NCBI RefSeq assembly: GCF_004168625.1
Contig: NZ_SDWW01000035.1
Span: forward strand, 1 to 50,366
Reading direction: 5' to 3'
Length of the DNA: 50,366 nucleotides
From: Pengzhenrongella frigida
GTDB lineage: Bacteria > Actinomycetota > Actinomycetes > Actinomycetales > Cellulomonadaceae
In this document: piece after piece, positions 1 through 11,524 of the stretch
Numbering within the stretch: the first letter of the stretch is position 1
How the letters are laid out: each line of letters opens with the position of its first letter
Translations under genes and position numbers: made by a program
Notes under the pieces: model-generated
Database searches by the model: none
What the model was told of the DNA's origin: nothing
What the model saw: the letters and a program-made list of their open reading frames with translations, nothing else

Positions 1-72
1 GCCCAGCTCCTGATCGACAACGACTTCTACCGCGAGGTCAACGAGATCACCCGCCGCCAGCCCCGCAGCTGA
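1..72 (+). CDS. C-terminal end of an unidentified protein (partial)
   Basis: The window opens inside a plus-strand reading frame that ends at a TGA. Only 23 residues remain (AQLLIDNDFYREV then a short basic tail). They are too few to name a family. The gene converges on the sugar transferase to its right, so it may belong to an exopolysaccharide locus left of the window, but that is only context. Confidence 0.5.
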   Translation, partial: AQLLIDNDFYREVNEITRRQPRS

Positions 73-140
73 CCGGGATCGCGTCGGGAGTTGACCGCCC
101 GGCCACGTGCGAACGGTCGCCCGCTGCTGGCCTGCGCACT

Positions 141-1670
141 TCAGTAGGCTCCGGAGCCACCCAGGACGGCACGTCCGGTCTTCCACAGGATCATCAGGTC
201 CATCGTGATCGACCAGTTGTCCACATACCGCAGGTCCAGGTGGATCGACTCCTCCCAACTCAGGGACGCACGGCCGCTGACCTGCCACAGCCCGGTGAGG
301 CCCGGCCGCACATGGAGCCGACGAAGCACACGGTCGCGGTAGCCGTCGACCTCTTCCGGGAGCGGCGGCCGGGGACCGACCAGCGACATGTCCCCCGTGA
401 CCACGTTGAGCAGCTGGGGAAGCTCGTCGATCGAGTAGCGCCGCAGAACCTTCCCGACCCGGGTCACCCGCGGGTCGTCCAGCATCTTGAACATGAGGCC
501 GTCGCGGTCGGAGTGCTCGAGCAGCGCAGTCCGCCGCGCTTCGGCGTCCACGTACATGCTCCGCAGCTTCCACATCGTGAACTTCGTGCCATCGACGCCG
601 ACCCGCTGCTGCTTGAAGAACGCGGGGCCTGGACTCGTGGCACGGACGGCCACTGCGGCGGCTGCGATCACGGGGGACGCCGCGAGCAAGATCAGCCCGC
701 CGAGCACTCGGTCGAGGACGGACTTCGCGATCATCCGGCGCCGCGGGGAGGCCGTCTCGACCTCGAGCAGTGACAGCCCGGCGGTCGGACGCAGCGACAC
801 GCGCGGGCCGAGGACCTCGACCAGCCCCGGGGCAACCACGAGCTGTGCGCCGACGCGGCCCAGCGCCCACGACAGGCGGCGCAGCGGCTCGCCGGACAGT
901 TCACCACCCGCGACGATCACCACCTCGGCGGCGTGGTCGTAGGCGACCTGCGGGATGTCGGCGAGCGCCCCAAGGGTGCGCAGGCCCACCTGGGGCGCCG
1001 TGTCAGTGACCGACGGGAGGCAGATGCCGATCACCTGGTAGCCGTGGTGCGGCGCCGCTCTGAGATTGCGCACGACGCCTTCGACCGACGCCGGGTCTCC
1101 GACGACGAGCGTGCGCGACATCGACTCACCAGCGGAGCGGCGCCTGTGCAGCGCCTGCCGCAGGAGGTGCCGCCCGACGAATGCGCCGAGCACCAGGAGG
1201 ACGAGCTGGGACGCCACGAGGACCCGGGGAACTTCCAGCTCCAGGGCGACCGCGACCAAGGCGATCGCGGCGAGGGCCAGGCCACCAGCCCGCAGCACCG
1301 CCTGGAACTCTCCCGGACCGTCGCCGAGCACCCGGCGGTCGTAGCCCCGTGCGACAGCGACCATGCCCAGGAACGCGACGAGCACGCCCACCCCCCAGGC
1401 GACGCTGCTCAGGGAGAGGGCGGATGTCGCGGCCAAGGTCAGCCCGATGACCCCGATGCCCACCACGAGGTCCATGCTGGCAACCGACCGCGCGTACCCC
1501 ACCGCCTGGTCACGCCAGCGGACGCCCGACTCCTCTGAGCCAGCCAGCGGACGCGGTCGGGCGACGAACGGCTGGGCTGATGCCCACGAGAGGTGCGTTC
1601 CGGACGCCGTGCGTCGACGGTCCGCTTCACCGGGATCGCCGAGTGACTCTCGATCATCAAGCAGCGTCAT
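141..1670 (-). CDS. Polyprenyl-phosphate sugar-phosphate transferase (WcaJ/WbaP-like), exopolysaccharide initiation
   Basis: This 509-residue membrane enzyme should load the first sugar-1-phosphate from a nucleotide sugar onto undecaprenyl phosphate, starting a repeat unit of a surface polysaccharide. The N-terminal half holds several hydrophobic helices (about residues 65-175) and a nucleotide-binding-like middle domain. The C-terminal third is a typical bacterial sugar transferase domain: a membrane re-entrant segment after KSVLDRVLGG, then KQQRVG, FTMWKLRSM, DELPQLLNV, SLVGPRPP and RPGLTGLWQVSGR, with the conserved closing DLRYVDNWS. Length and motif order fit the WbaP/WcaJ family; the sugar cannot be told. 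The ATG start has no strong ribosome-binding site. About 170 bp without a gene separate it from pth. Confidence 0.93.
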   Translation of the reverse strand: MTLLDDRESLGDPGEADRRRTASGTHLSWASAQPFVARPRPLAGSEESGVRWRDQAVGYARSVASMDLVVGIGVIGLTLAATSALSLSSVAWGVGVLVAFLGMVAVARGYDRRVLGDGPGEFQAVLRAGGLALAAIALVAVALELEVPRVLVASQLVLLVLGAFVGRHLLRQALHRRRSAGESMSRTLVVGDPASVEGVVRNLRAAPHHGYQVIGICLPSVTDTAPQVGLRTLGALADIPQVAYDHAAEVVIVAGGELSGEPLRRLSWALGRVGAQLVVAPGLVEVLGPRVSLRPTAGLSLLEVETASPRRRMIAKSVLDRVLGGLILLAASPVIAAAAVAVRATSPGPAFFKQQRVGVDGTKFTMWKLRSMYVDAEARRTALLEHSDRDGLMFKMLDDPRVTRVGKVLRRYSIDELPQLLNVVTGDMSLVGPRPPLPEEVDGYRDRVLRRLHVRPGLTGLWQVSGRASLSWEESIHLDLRYVDNWSITMDLMILWKTGRAVLGGSGAY

Positions 1671-1841
1671 GGTGGTCCCATCGGGTGTTCGGCTTGTCTC
1701 AGCCCAACGCTAGGCGGGACTTCGTGCCGGTAGGGACCGGTATGCCCGATTTCACCCACTCGGCGGCGAATTCTTACACGAGTGGATCAACCGTCGGCAG
1801 GAGACAAGGCGAGCTTCGGGCCAGCATCGCCGACGACCGGG

Positions 1842-2453
1842 CTAGGCGTTCTTCGTGTGGACCGTGAGCTGAGCCTTTTCGAGGCCCTGGGTGACCACGA
1901 GCTCGGTCGCGTCGGCCGCGGCATCGATGAGCCAGGGCAGCTCCTTGCGCTCCGCCGCAGCGAAGTCCCTGAGCACGTAGTCGGCCGCTTCCATCCGACC
2001 GGGCGGACGCCCCACGCCGACGCGCACGCGGACGTAGTCCTTCGTGCCGAGCGCCTTGGTGATGTCCCGGAGCCCGTTGTGGCCACCCTCGCCGCCGCCC
2101 GTCTTCAGCCGGAGGTCCGCGAACGGGATGTCGATCTCGTCGTGCACGACGACGACGTGATCCGCGTCGACGCCGTAGTACTGCGCGAGGCCCGCAACCG
2201 GGCCGCCGGAGACGTTCATGTAGGTCGACGGCTTCGCCAGCACGACCCGCGGACCGGGCACACCACCCGGGAGCATCCCGAGGCGCGCCTCCGCGGTGGC
2301 AGCGCGTGCCCCGCCGATGGCGCGCGCGGAGAAGGTCTCTCCCGCGCGACGGGCGAGCTCGTCGAGCACCATCTGCCCGACGTTGTGCCGGTTGCCGGCG
2401 TAGTCGGGTCCGGGGTTGCCGAGCCCGACCACGAGCCAGAGCCCGTCAGACAT
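1842..2453 (-). CDS. pth: Peptidyl-tRNA hydrolase
   Basis: This 203-residue cytosolic esterase frees peptides from peptidyl-tRNA released by stalled ribosomes. The hallmarks are the opening VGLGNPG, the NRHNVG segment carrying the conserved Asn and catalytic His, the AKPSTYMN loop, HDE in the central strand, and [12 protein letters not shown] with the second conserved Asn. Length is normal for Pth. A good ribosome-binding site (GGAAGGA) precedes the ATG. It lies downstream of rplY, but a strong hairpin separates the two. The pth-rplY-prs-glmU order is common in actinobacteria. Confidence 0.97.
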   Translation of the reverse strand: MSDGLWLVVGLGNPGPDYAGNRHNVGQMVLDELARRAGETFSARAIGGARAATAEARLGMLPGGVPGPRVVLAKPSTYMNVSGGPVAGLAQYYGVDADHVVVVHDEIDIPFADLRLKTGGGEGGHNGLRDITKALGTKDYVRVRVGVGRPPGRMEAADYVLRDFAAAERKELPWLIDAAADATELVVTQGLEKAQLTVHTKNA

Positions 2454-2491
2454 CGTGCGTCCTTCCGTTGCGGACAGGGGGACCGAACGCC

Positions 2492-2529
2492 GCAGCGCCC
2501 GGCACCGAGGTGACGGTACCGGGCGCTGC
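2492..2529 (-). terminator. Hairpin terminator between rplY and pth
   Basis: GCAGCGCCCGG is repeated inverted as CCGGGCGCTGC (11 perfect pairs). Inside, ACCG and CGGT extend the stem around an AGGTGA loop. It lies about 30 bp after the rplY stop and before pth. There is no clear U-tract, as is common in GC-rich actinobacteria. It probably ends or attenuates rplY transcripts. Confidence 0.7.
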
Positions 2530-2560
2530 AGGTCGGTCTACGACCGAGGTTCGAGCAGGA

Positions 2561-3187
2561 TCACACTGCCGGGGCAGCCTCAGCGGCCGCAGCGGAGGCG
2601 GCGGCCTGGACGGCAGCAACCTCGGCGTCGGCAGCCTCGTCAGCGGCCGAGCTCTGCGGGACGGCGATGGTCACGACGATGCCCTCGGCGGACTCGGCGA
2701 GCGTGGTGCCCTCCGGAAGGACCAGGTCGGCGACGCGGATCTGCGTACCGGCCTCGAGGCCCTCGATCGACACCTCGATGGCGCTGGGGAGGTTGGTCGC
2801 GTCGGCCTCGACCGCGATGCGCTGCATCTCGACGAAGTGGATGGTGCCCGGGAACGCCTCGCCGACGATCTTGACGGGGACCTCGACGGAGACCTTCTCG
2901 CCCTTCGCGACGATGAGCAGGTCGATGTGCTCGATGACGTCCTTGACCGGGTCGCGCTGGATGTCCTTGGCGATGGCGAGGTGGGCCTTGCCATCGAAGT
3001 CGATCGAGAACAGCGCGTTGGTGCGCTTGAGCGCGAGCATCGTCAGGTGGCCCGGCAGGGACACGTGCAGCGGGGCCTCGCCGTGCCCGTACAGGACGGC
3101 GGGGATCAGGCCGGCACGGCGGGTGCGACGGGCTGCGCCCTTGCCGAAGTCGGTGCGGGCTTCGGCGCTGAGCTTGATCTCGGACAT
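2561..3187 (-). CDS. rplY: 50S ribosomal protein L25, long Ctc form
   Basis: This 208-residue protein binds 5S rRNA in the large subunit. It has the L25 N-terminal barrel (MSEIKLSAEARTDFGKGAAR, PAVLYGHGE) and the additional beta domain of the long Ctc form (VSVEVPVKIVGEA, IEVSIEGLEAG, RVADLVLPEGT). It ends in a low-complexity Ala/Glu tail of about 30 residues, also common in actinobacterial L25. GGGAG precedes the ATG. The gap to prs (263 bp) holds no gene. It contains an 8-bp inverted repeat (CCCTCGCC...GGCGAGGG at 3354-3361 and 3385-3392) and a palindrome just after prs. Confidence 0.96.
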   Translation of the reverse strand: MSEIKLSAEARTDFGKGAARRTRRAGLIPAVLYGHGEAPLHVSLPGHLTMLALKRTNALFSIDFDGKAHLAIAKDIQRDPVKDVIEHIDLLIVAKGEKVSVEVPVKIVGEAFPGTIHFVEMQRIAVEADATNLPSAIEVSIEGLEAGTQIRVADLVLPEGTTLAESAEGIVVTIAVPQSSAADEAADAEVAAVQAAASAAAAEAAPAV

Positions 3188-3421
3188 GGTGACTCCCAGA
3201 AGACGAGGTGCGTGAAACTCGGGTGCTTGCTGACTGCCTAGCTACAGTGCGCAGATGTATGGCCTCGACGCGGGGCGCAGGACGGGCACGCGGAGGCGAC
3301 CGCCTTGTCGATCACGGGATCGAGCGGATCAGAGAATCCTGACCGTCCGACCTCCCTCGCCGAGGCAACCTGAGAAGTCTACCTGGCGAGGGGACCGGTG
3401 CGAAACACGGTCGCCGAGAGA

Positions 3422-3437
3422 CGGCGTCGCGACGCCG
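3422..3437. terminator. Palindrome after prs, possible terminator
   Basis: CGGCGTCGCGACGCCG is a perfect 16-bp palindrome 13 bp after the prs stop codon. Position and GC-rich pairing fit a terminator for glmU-prs. There is no U-tract, and an operator role is not excluded. Confidence 0.35.
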
Positions 3438-3450
3438 ATCAGAGGCCGGC

Positions 3451-4431
3451 TCAGGCCTGACCGTCGAAGAGCGAGGTCACCGACCCGTCGTCGAACACCT
3501 CGCGGATCGCGCGGGCGATCAGCGGGGCGATGGACAGCACGGTGAGCTTGGGGAACCGGTGCTCGTCGGGGATGGGCAGCGTGTCGGAGACGACGACCTC
3601 GGAGATGCGCGAGTTCTTCAACCGGTCGACGGCGGGCCCGGACAGCACCGCGTGCGTCGAGGCCACGATGACCTCACCCGCACCGTTGTCGAACAGCGCG
3701 TCGGCCGCCTGCACGATGGTGCCGCCGGTGTCGATCATGTCGTCGACGATCACGCACGTGCGGCCCTTGACCTGACCGACGAGCTCGTGGACCTTCGTCT
3801 GGTTCGGGACGGACGGGTCGCGCCGCTTGTGGATGATCGCGAGCGGGGCACCGAGACGGTCGGCCCACTGGTCGGCGAGGCGCACGCGCCCGGCGTCGGG
3901 CGAGACCACGGTGAGCTTGCTCGAGTCGACCCGGCCGCGCACGTAGTTGGCGAGCAGCGGAAGCGCCATCAGGTGGTCGACGGGGCCGTCGAAGAAGCCC
4001 TGGATCTGCGAGGTGTGCAGGTCCACGCTCATCAGCCGGTCGGCGCCGGCGGTCTTGAACAGGTCGGCCATCAGGCGGGCCGAGATCGGCTCGCGACCGC
4101 GGTGCTTCTTGTCCTGCCGGGCGTACCCGTAGAACGGCACGATCACGGTGATGGTCTTCGCGGACGCGCGCTTGAGCGCATCCACCATGATCAGCTGCTC
4201 CATGATCCAGACGTTGATCGGCGCCGCGTGGCTCTGCAGCACGAACGCGTCGGCGCCCCGGACGGACTCCCCGTACCGGACGTAGATCTCCCCGTTGGCG
4301 AAGTCGTACGCGGTCGTGGGGATCAGCTCGCTGCCGAGCTGCTCCGACACCGCGGCCGCAAGATCAGGGTGGGCACGTCCCGACACGAGGACCAGACGCT
4401 TCTCGTGCTCGTGCGCGGCAATCCCGGTCAT
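3451..4431 (-). CDS. prs: Ribose-phosphate pyrophosphokinase (PRPP synthetase)
   Basis: This 326-residue cytosolic enzyme makes PRPP from ribose 5-phosphate and ATP for nucleotide, His/Trp, NAD and arabinose-donor synthesis. Visible motifs are LVSGRAHPDLA at the N-terminus, GYARQDKKHRGREPISA, the DLHTSQIQGFFD segment, and the PRPP loop VIVDDMIDTGGT. Length matches class I enzymes. The stop of glmU overlaps the start: TGATG lets the ATG share a base with the glmU TGA, and a GTG one codon earlier is an alternative. The overlap indicates translational coupling with glmU. Confidence 0.97.
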   Translation of the reverse strand: MTGIAAHEHEKRLVLVSGRAHPDLAAAVSEQLGSELIPTTAYDFANGEIYVRYGESVRGADAFVLQSHAAPINVWIMEQLIMVDALKRASAKTITVIVPFYGYARQDKKHRGREPISARLMADLFKTAGADRLMSVDLHTSQIQGFFDGPVDHLMALPLLANYVRGRVDSSKLTVVSPDAGRVRLADQWADRLGAPLAIIHKRRDPSVPNQTKVHELVGQVKGRTCVIVDDMIDTGGTIVQAADALFDNGAGEVIVASTHAVLSGPAVDRLKNSRISEVVVSDTLPIPDEHRFPKLTVLSIAPLIARAIREVFDDGSVTSLFDGQA

Positions 4432-6077
4432 CACTGGAGATCCTTCTCGGTCGCGGCGGGCGCGGTCTGCGGAGGGCGGACCACTGGTTGGGGCAACGTG
4501 GGCGGTGGGGTCGGGGGCGTGGCCTGGGCGGCCTCGCCGGCGCGGGCGCGCTCGGCACGGGCCTGCGGCGACAGCGAGTCGTCGCCGCCGCGCTCAGCCA
4601 ACGCCTTCGCGGCGGCCTCCGCCGCGGGAGTTCCCGACCGGCTGCGCAGGACCCAGCCCTCGATGTTGCGCTGCGCGCCGCTGTTCACCGCGAGGGCGCC
4701 CGGCGGCACGTTGCGCCGGATGACCGAGCCCGCACCGGTGTACGCGCCGTCGCCGACGACGACCGGAGCGACGAACATGTTGTCCGAGCCGGTCCGCGCG
4801 TGCGACCCGATCGTCGTGTGGTGCTTGGAGACCCCGTCGTAGTTGACGAACACCGAGGACGCCCCGATGTTGGTCTGCTCCCCGATCGTGGCGTCGCCGA
4901 CGTAGGTCAGGTGCGGCACCTTCGAGCCGGCCCCGATCACGGCGTTCTTCGTCTCGACGAAGGTCCCGATCTTGCCCTTCTCGCCGAGCACCGTCCCGGG
5001 TCGCAGGTAGGAGAACGGACCGACGAGGGCACCGGCGCCGATCACGGCGCTCGAGCCGTGCGTCCGCACGACGGTCGCCCGCGCACCGATCTGGACGTCC
5101 GTCAGGGTCGTGTCCGGCCCGACGACGGCGCCCGTGGCGACCCGGGTCGTTCCGAACAGCTGGGTGCCGGGCAGCAGCGTGACGTCCTGCGCGAGCTCGA
5201 CGTCGACGTCGATCCAGGTCGTGGCGGGGTCGACGATCGTGACGCCCGCGAGCATCCAGTCGTCGAGGATCCGTCGATTGAGCTCGGCCCGCAGCGTGGC
5301 GAGCTGGGTGCGGTCGTTGACGCCCTCGACCTGCAGCGGGTCGTCCGTGCGCACGGCCCGGACGGCGCCGCCGTCGGCGTGGGTGATCGCGAGCACGTCG
5401 GTCAGGTAGACCTCGCCCTGCGCGTTGTCGCGCCCCAACCGGCCGAGCGCGCTGCGCAGCGCCGCGGCGTCGAAGACGTACACCGACGTGTTGATCTCCG
5501 TGATCGCCCGCTGGGCGTCCGTGGCGTCCTTCTGCTCGACGATCGCGACCACGTCCCCCGTGCCGGGCTCGCGCACGATCCGGCCGTAGCCGGTCGGGTC
5601 GACGACCTCGGTGGTGAGGACCGTGATCGCGTTCCCGTCGGCGGTGTGGGCCGCGAGCAGCTCCGCGAGCGTCGCGCCGTCGAGCAGGGGCACGTCCCCC
5701 GCGATGACCACCACGGCGCCGTCGACCACGGCATCGGTCGGCTCGGCGGGCGTCTCGAGGCGCGCCAGGTCGGCGTGCGCGGCGGCGTCCAGGATCGACA
5801 GCCCGCACTGGACGGCCCGGCCGGTGCCGGGGATGTCGTCCTGGTCGGCGATCAGCGCGTCGGGGTCGAGGCCGCGGACGTGCTCGGCGACCAGGTCGCG
5901 GCCGTGGCGCACGACGACGACGACCCGTTTGGGCTCCAGCTCACGGGCTGCGGCCAGGGCGTGGCCGAGCATGGATCGCCCGGCCAGGGTGTGCAGAACT
6001 TTCGGAACGGCGGACCGCATGCGCGTTCCCTCGCCTGCGGCGAGGACGATGACGGCTGCGGGGCACAGGGCGGTCAC
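4431..6077 (-). CDS. glmU: Bifunctional GlcNAc-1-phosphate uridyltransferase / GlcN-1-P acetyltransferase
   Basis: It makes UDP-GlcNAc, the precursor of peptidoglycan and amino-sugar polymers, in the cytosol. The first about 250 residues are the nucleotidyltransferase domain ([56 protein letters not shown]). The rest is the left-handed beta-helix acetyltransferase with hexapeptide repeats, [16 protein letters not shown] and [14 protein letters not shown]. At 548 residues it is about 90 longer than the E. coli protein because of a Pro/Ala-rich C-terminal tail that looks disordered. The start is GTG with GGGAG about nine bases upstream. Coupled to prs. Confidence 0.97.
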   Translation of the reverse strand: MTALCPAAVIVLAAGEGTRMRSAVPKVLHTLAGRSMLGHALAAARELEPKRVVVVVRHGRDLVAEHVRGLDPDALIADQDDIPGTGRAVQCGLSILDAAAHADLARLETPAEPTDAVVDGAVVVIAGDVPLLDGATLAELLAAHTADGNAITVLTTEVVDPTGYGRIVREPGTGDVVAIVEQKDATDAQRAITEINTSVYVFDAAALRSALGRLGRDNAQGEVYLTDVLAITHADGGAVRAVRTDDPLQVEGVNDRTQLATLRAELNRRILDDWMLAGVTIVDPATTWIDVDVELAQDVTLLPGTQLFGTTRVATGAVVGPDTTLTDVQIGARATVVRTHGSSAVIGAGALVGPFSYLRPGTVLGEKGKIGTFVETKNAVIGAGSKVPHLTYVGDATIGEQTNIGASSVFVNYDGVSKHHTTIGSHARTGSDNMFVAPVVVGDGAYTGAGSVIRRNVPPGALAVNSGAQRNIEGWVLRSRSGTPAAEAAAKALAERGGDDSLSPQARAERARAGEAAQATPPTPPPTLPQPVVRPPQTAPAATEKDLQ

Positions 6078-6191
6078 GACTGAAGGACTCCCAGCGAATC
6101 TGCCCGAGAAAAGCCCCCGGGGGCGCGGATATGTCGCTGCGTCACTCTACCGCCGCACGGCACCCCCCAGGTCCGACGGCGGCTCGCTGCG

Positions 6192-6263
6192 CTCCGCCCC
6201 CAGGATTCGAACCTGGACTGCAAGGCTCCAAAGGCCTGCGTGCTGCCGTTACACCAAGGCGGA
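6192..6263 (-). tRNA. tRNA-Gln (anticodon TTG)
   Basis: The 72-nt minus-strand gene folds as a cloverleaf. Acceptor TCCGCCT pairs with GGGCGGA (last pair T-G), D-stem GTGT/GCAC, anticodon loop CTTTGGA giving TTG, T-arm CCAGG-TTCGAAT-CCTGG, discriminator G. CCA is not encoded. The outermost anticodon-stem pair is a C-U mismatch. It sits between glmU and the TetR gene. Confidence 0.93.
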
Positions 6264-6325
6264 TCGGCCACGCCGAGCGCAGCAGAGCACACAGTCTGCC
6301 AGGCCAAACACGGCATGATGGCCCC

Positions 6326-6982
6326 GTGGCATCCGAGAGCAAGCGACCCCCCCGGGCCCGAATGACGGGCAAGGAGCGTCGGGAGCAGCTTCTCGCCGTC
6401 TCCCGCAAGCTGTTCGCGGAGAAGGGGTTCGAGGGCACGAGCGTCGAGGAGATCGCGGCGCGCGCCCAGGTGTCCAAGCCCGTCGTCTACGAGCACTTCG
6501 GTGGCAAGGAGGGCATCTACGCGGTCGTCGTCGACCGGGAGATCGAGATGCTCACCGGTGCGCTGACGGATGCCCTGATGCTCGGCGGGCACCCCAAGGC
6601 GGTCCTCGAGCGCACCGCGCTGGCCCTGCTGACCTATATCGAGTCGAACACCGACGGGTTCCGCATCCTGGTCCGCGACTCGCCCGTGGCGCAGGCGACC
6701 GGGACGTTCTCGTCCCTGATCGGCGACGTCGCCACGCAGGTCGAGCACCTTCTCGGGGAGCAGTTCAAGCGGCAGAACCTCGACCCGAAGACGGCCCCGA
6801 TCTACGCGCGGATGCTCGTCGGGATGGTGGCCCTCACCGGCCAGCACTGGCTCGACACCCGCAGCCCGGCGAAGACCGACGTCGCGGCGCACCTCGTGAA
6901 CCTCGCCTGGAACGGCCTGAGCGGGCTCGAGCGCAAGCCCACCCTCGGACGCCGGACGGACGAGTCGGGGACGAAGGGCTGA
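6326..6982 (+). CDS. TetR/AcrR-family transcriptional regulator
   Basis: A 218-residue one-component repressor. The N-terminal helix-turn-helix is clear: KERREQLLAVSRKLFAEKGF, TSVEEIAARAQVSKPVVYEHFGGKEG. The C-terminal ligand-binding half is all-helical and includes ARMLVGMVALTGQHWLD. The frame is open further upstream, through the tRNA, so the start must be internal: GTG at 6326 (VASESKRPPRAR) or ATG at 6362. No Shine-Dalgarno precedes the GTG, so leaderless translation is possible. A TetR gene beside glmU is a conserved actinobacterial arrangement. Ligand and targets are unknown. Confidence 0.9.
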   Translation: MASESKRPPRARMTGKERREQLLAVSRKLFAEKGFEGTSVEEIAARAQVSKPVVYEHFGGKEGIYAVVVDREIEMLTGALTDALMLGGHPKAVLERTALALLTYIESNTDGFRILVRDSPVAQATGTFSSLIGDVATQVEHLLGEQFKRQNLDPKTAPIYARMLVGMVALTGQHWLDTRSPAKTDVAAHLVNLAWNGLSGLERKPTLGRRTDESGTKG

Positions 6983-7032
6983 GGTCGCACGCCGGACCGC
7001 CCAGGCCCGGGCCCGCCCCGAACGCAAACTAT

Positions 7033-7044
7033 CTCGACGTCGAG
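7033..7044. promoter_or_regulatory. Palindromic operator upstream of the MarR gene
   Basis: CTCGACGTCGAG is a perfect 12-bp palindrome ending 13 bp before the MarR start codon, inside an AT-rich patch (TAT and TAA flanks) in otherwise GC-rich DNA. MarR regulators usually bind such palindromes in their own promoters, so this is likely the autoregulatory site. Assignment is by position and symmetry only. Confidence 0.55.
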
Positions 7045-7057
7045 TAACCTGGCGAAC

Positions 7058-7582
7058 ATGCCAGCGGCCCCGGACGTGCACCTGCCCCGGGGTGAGGACG
7101 AGGTCGACCGGATCGTCGCCGCGTGGCACCGCGAGCGCCCCGACCTCGACATCGAGCCGCTGACGGTCTTCTCCCGCGTGACGCGGCTGGCCCGCCACCT
7201 CGACCTGGCGCGGCGCGGATCCTTCGCCCGGCACGACCTGGAGCCCTGGGAGTTCGACGTCCTGTCGGCCCTGCGACGGTCCGGCGCGCCGTACCGGCTC
7301 TCCCCCGGGGTGCTGCTCACCCAGACCCTGGTGACCTCCGGGACGATGACCAACCGGATCGACCGGCTCGCCGAGCACGGCCTCGTCCAGCGGCTGCCGG
7401 CGCCCGGCGACCGTCGCGGGGTGCTCGTCCAGCTCACCGATCGCGGTCTCGCCCAGGTCGATGCGGCGATGGCCGAGCTGCTCGACGTCGAGCGCGCCCT
7501 GCTGGCCGACCTCTCCGCGGAAGACCGGACCCGCCTGGCGCAGCTGCTGCACGACGTCGTGGCGCCGTTCGACGCCCTCTGA
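7058..7582 (+). CDS. MarR-family transcriptional regulator
   Basis: A 174-residue dimeric winged-helix regulator. Seen: an N-terminal helical part, EPWEFDVLSALRRSG, a recognition helix region LVTSGTMTNRIDRLAEHGLV, and the wing QRLPAPGDRRGVLVQLTDRG with the conserved D-x-R-R/G pattern. A helical C-terminus forms the dimer interface. It faces the convergent ABC-F gene with a 55-bp gap. The palindrome just upstream suggests self-repression. The ligand is unknown. Confidence 0.92.
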   Translation: MPAAPDVHLPRGEDEVDRIVAAWHRERPDLDIEPLTVFSRVTRLARHLDLARRGSFARHDLEPWEFDVLSALRRSGAPYRLSPGVLLTQTLVTSGTMTNRIDRLAEHGLVQRLPAPGDRRGVLVQLTDRGLAQVDAAMAELLDVERALLADLSAEDRTRLAQLLHDVVAPFDAL

Positions 7583-7637
7583 CCTCGTACCTGCCGGCCC
7601 TCCTGCCGACCTCGCTACCTACCGACCTCGCACCTGC

Positions 7638-9479
<1,842 letters not shown>

Positions 9480-9539
9480 CGAATCATTTCGTCGAGAAGG
9501 GGTGGGTGGGCGGACCGGGCGCCGGGCGCCCGGTCGAAG

Positions 9540-10511
9540 TCAGTCGGAGTCGTCGGTCCCGCCGACGGCCGCGCTGCCGCGGGTGGTCTGGATGACCCGG
9601 GCGCCGGGCACCGGCCCGACGGCGGTCATGACCTCGTCGGCGACCCCGGCGGCCGTCATGGCCGCGGCGATCACGAGCGCGTGCTGGCGGCTGCGGGCGA
9701 GGGCCGCCACGGTGGGTCCCGAGCCGGAGACGAGCACGCCGAGCGCACCGGCATCCTGCGCGACCGCCAGCGGTTCGGCGAGGGAGGGGGCGAGCTCGAG
9801 CGCGGCGTGCTGCAGGTCGTTGTGCAGGGCCCGTCCGAGCGCGTGCGGATCCCCGGCCCGCAGCGCCTGCATGAGCGCACGGTCGGCCTCCGGCTCGAGC
9901 CCGGTCGCCCCCGCGATGAGCTCGTCGAAGACCCCGAAGACCCGCGCCGTCGACAGCCCCTGCTCCCGGACCGCGAACGCCCAGTGATACTCGCCGCGAC
10001 TCATCGCGGGCGCCAGCAGGTGACCGCGACCGGTGCCGATCGCGGTGTGGCCGATCAGCGGGAAGGGCACGTCCGAGCCGAGCTGCGCGGCGAGCTCGAC
10101 GAGCTCCTCCCGGGGCAGCCCGGTTCCCCACAGCGCGTCGCACGCGACCAGTGCCGCGGCCGCGTCCGCCGAACCCCCAGCCATCCCGCCCGCGACCGGG
10201 ACGGCCTTGTGCAGGTGCAGGTGCACGCCCGCCTCGATGCCGGTGTGCGCGGCGAGCAGCTGGGCCGCGAGCAGCGCGAGGTTGGTCATGTCGGTCGGCA
10301 CGCGGTCGGCGTGCTGACCCGAGACGGTCACCCGCAGGTCGTTCGACGGGCGCGCGACCACCTCTTCGAAGAGCGAGACCGCCTGGAACACCGTCGCCAG
10401 GGGGTGGAAGCCGTCGGACTCGCGCGCACCGACGCGGAGCGACAGGTTGACCTTGCCGGGCGCACGTACTCGCACCTCACGGTCTGCGCGGGGCGGACTG
10501 GCGGGAATCAC
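9540..10511 (-). CDS. ispE: 4-diphosphocytidyl-2-C-methyl-D-erythritol kinase
   Basis: A 323-residue GHMP kinase of the MEP isoprenoid pathway; it phosphorylates CDP-ME. Motifs: [13 protein letters not shown] near the N-terminus, the ATP loop [17 protein letters not shown], and the C-terminal [11 protein letters not shown]. The gene starts at a GTG that overlaps the rsmA stop (GTGA), so translation is coupled. It is part of the conserved rpfB-rsmA-ispE order and feeds undecaprenyl phosphate for wall synthesis. Confidence 0.96.
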   Translation of the reverse strand: MIPASPPRADREVRVRAPGKVNLSLRVGARESDGFHPLATVFQAVSLFEEVVARPSNDLRVTVSGQHADRVPTDMTNLALLAAQLLAAHTGIEAGVHLHLHKAVPVAGGMAGGSADAAAALVACDALWGTGLPREELVELAAQLGSDVPFPLIGHTAIGTGRGHLLAPAMSRGEYHWAFAVREQGLSTARVFGVFDELIAGATGLEPEADRALMQALRAGDPHALGRALHNDLQHAALELAPSLAEPLAVAQDAGALGVLVSGSGPTVAALARSRQHALVIAAAMTAAGVADEVMTAVGPVPGARVIQTTRGSAAVGGTDDSD

Positions 10512-11461
10512 GCCTCCACTGTGCCAGGTTCGCGGCTCGGGTCGCCTTCGGAGCCCGCCGGCGCTGCGCCGTCGGTCGGGTCGACGGTCTCGGCGATGGC
10601 CTGGGCGATGCGAGCGAAGTCCTCGATCGCGAGCCGCTCCCCGCGCGCCTGGGGATCCACCCCCGCCGCGGTGAGCACCTGGACGGCCCGCTCGGGCGAG
10701 CCCGCGAGCGAGGCGAGGGCCGAGCGCAGCATCTTGCGTCGCTGCGCGAAGGCCGCATCCACGACCGCGAAGACCTCCTGCCGGGAGGCGGTCGTGGCGG
10801 GCGGCTCGCGCCGCTCGAGGGCGACGAGCGCGGAGTCGACGTTCGGCACCGGCCAGAACACGCTGCGCGAGACGGTCGACGTGCGCCGGGCCGAGGCGTA
10901 CCAGGCCGCCTTGGCGGAGGGCACCCCGTACGTCCTGCTCCCGGGCGGGGCGGCCAGACGATCGGCCACCTCGGCCTGGACCATGACCACGACCCGCTCG
11001 AGGCTCTCGAACCGCTCGAGGAACGTGAGCAGCACCGGTACCGAGACGTTGTACGGCAGGTTCGCCACCAGGGCGGTGGGCGGCGGCCCCGGCAGCTCGG
11101 TCACGTTCAGCGCGTTCGCGAGCACGACGTCGAGCCGGTCGCAGGTGCCGTCCTCGCGGGCGAGGCCGGGCAGGTGGGCCGCGACCGTGGCCGGCAGCTC
11201 GCGGGCGAGCAGCGGATCGATCTCGACCGCCACGACGGACGCGCCCGCCTCGAGCAGTCCCAGGGTCAACGAGCCGAGCCCGGGGCCGACCTCGACCACA
11301 CGCTCGCCCGGTGACACGCGCGCCGAGCGGACGATCTTGCGCACGGTGCCGCCGTCGATCACGAAGTTCTGGCCGAGCGTCTTGGTCGGGCGAAGGCCCA
11401 GGCGCCCCGCCAGGTCCCGGATCTCGGCCGGGCCCAGCAGGGCGCCTGGGATGTCAGTCAT
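10508..11461 (-). CDS. rsmA: 16S rRNA dimethyladenosine transferase (KsgA)
   Basis: It dimethylates the two adjacent adenosines near the 3' end of 16S rRNA during small-subunit maturation. Seen: [13 protein letters not shown], the SAM loop [23 protein letters not shown], and catalytic motif NLPYNVSVP. The C-terminal helical domain is present. The ATG chosen ([10 protein letters not shown]) gives 317 residues; an in-frame GTG 21 bp upstream is the alternative. It is coupled to ispE by a 4-bp overlap and follows rpfB. Confidence 0.96.
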   Translation of the reverse strand: MTDIPGALLGPAEIRDLAGRLGLRPTKTLGQNFVIDGGTVRKIVRSARVSPGERVVEVGPGLGSLTLGLLEAGASVVAVEIDPLLARELPATVAAHLPGLAREDGTCDRLDVVLANALNVTELPGPPPTALVANLPYNVSVPVLLTFLERFESLERVVVMVQAEVADRLAAPPGSRTYGVPSAKAAWYASARRTSTVSRSVFWPVPNVDSALVALERREPPATTASRQEVFAVVDAAFAQRRKMLRSALASLAGSPERAVQVLTAAGVDPQARGERLAIEDFARIAQAIAETVDPTDGAAPAGSEGDPSREPGTVEA

Positions 11462-11524
11462 GGTCAACGAGCCTAGGGCCACGACCGGAGTGCTCCCGGA
11501 CCGCGCCCGTCCGCAGGCGTTTCC

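Noticed and set aside
6131-6325. Upstream extension of the TetR gene
   Set aside because: It would run through the opposite-strand tRNA-Gln and adds sequence without family similarity.
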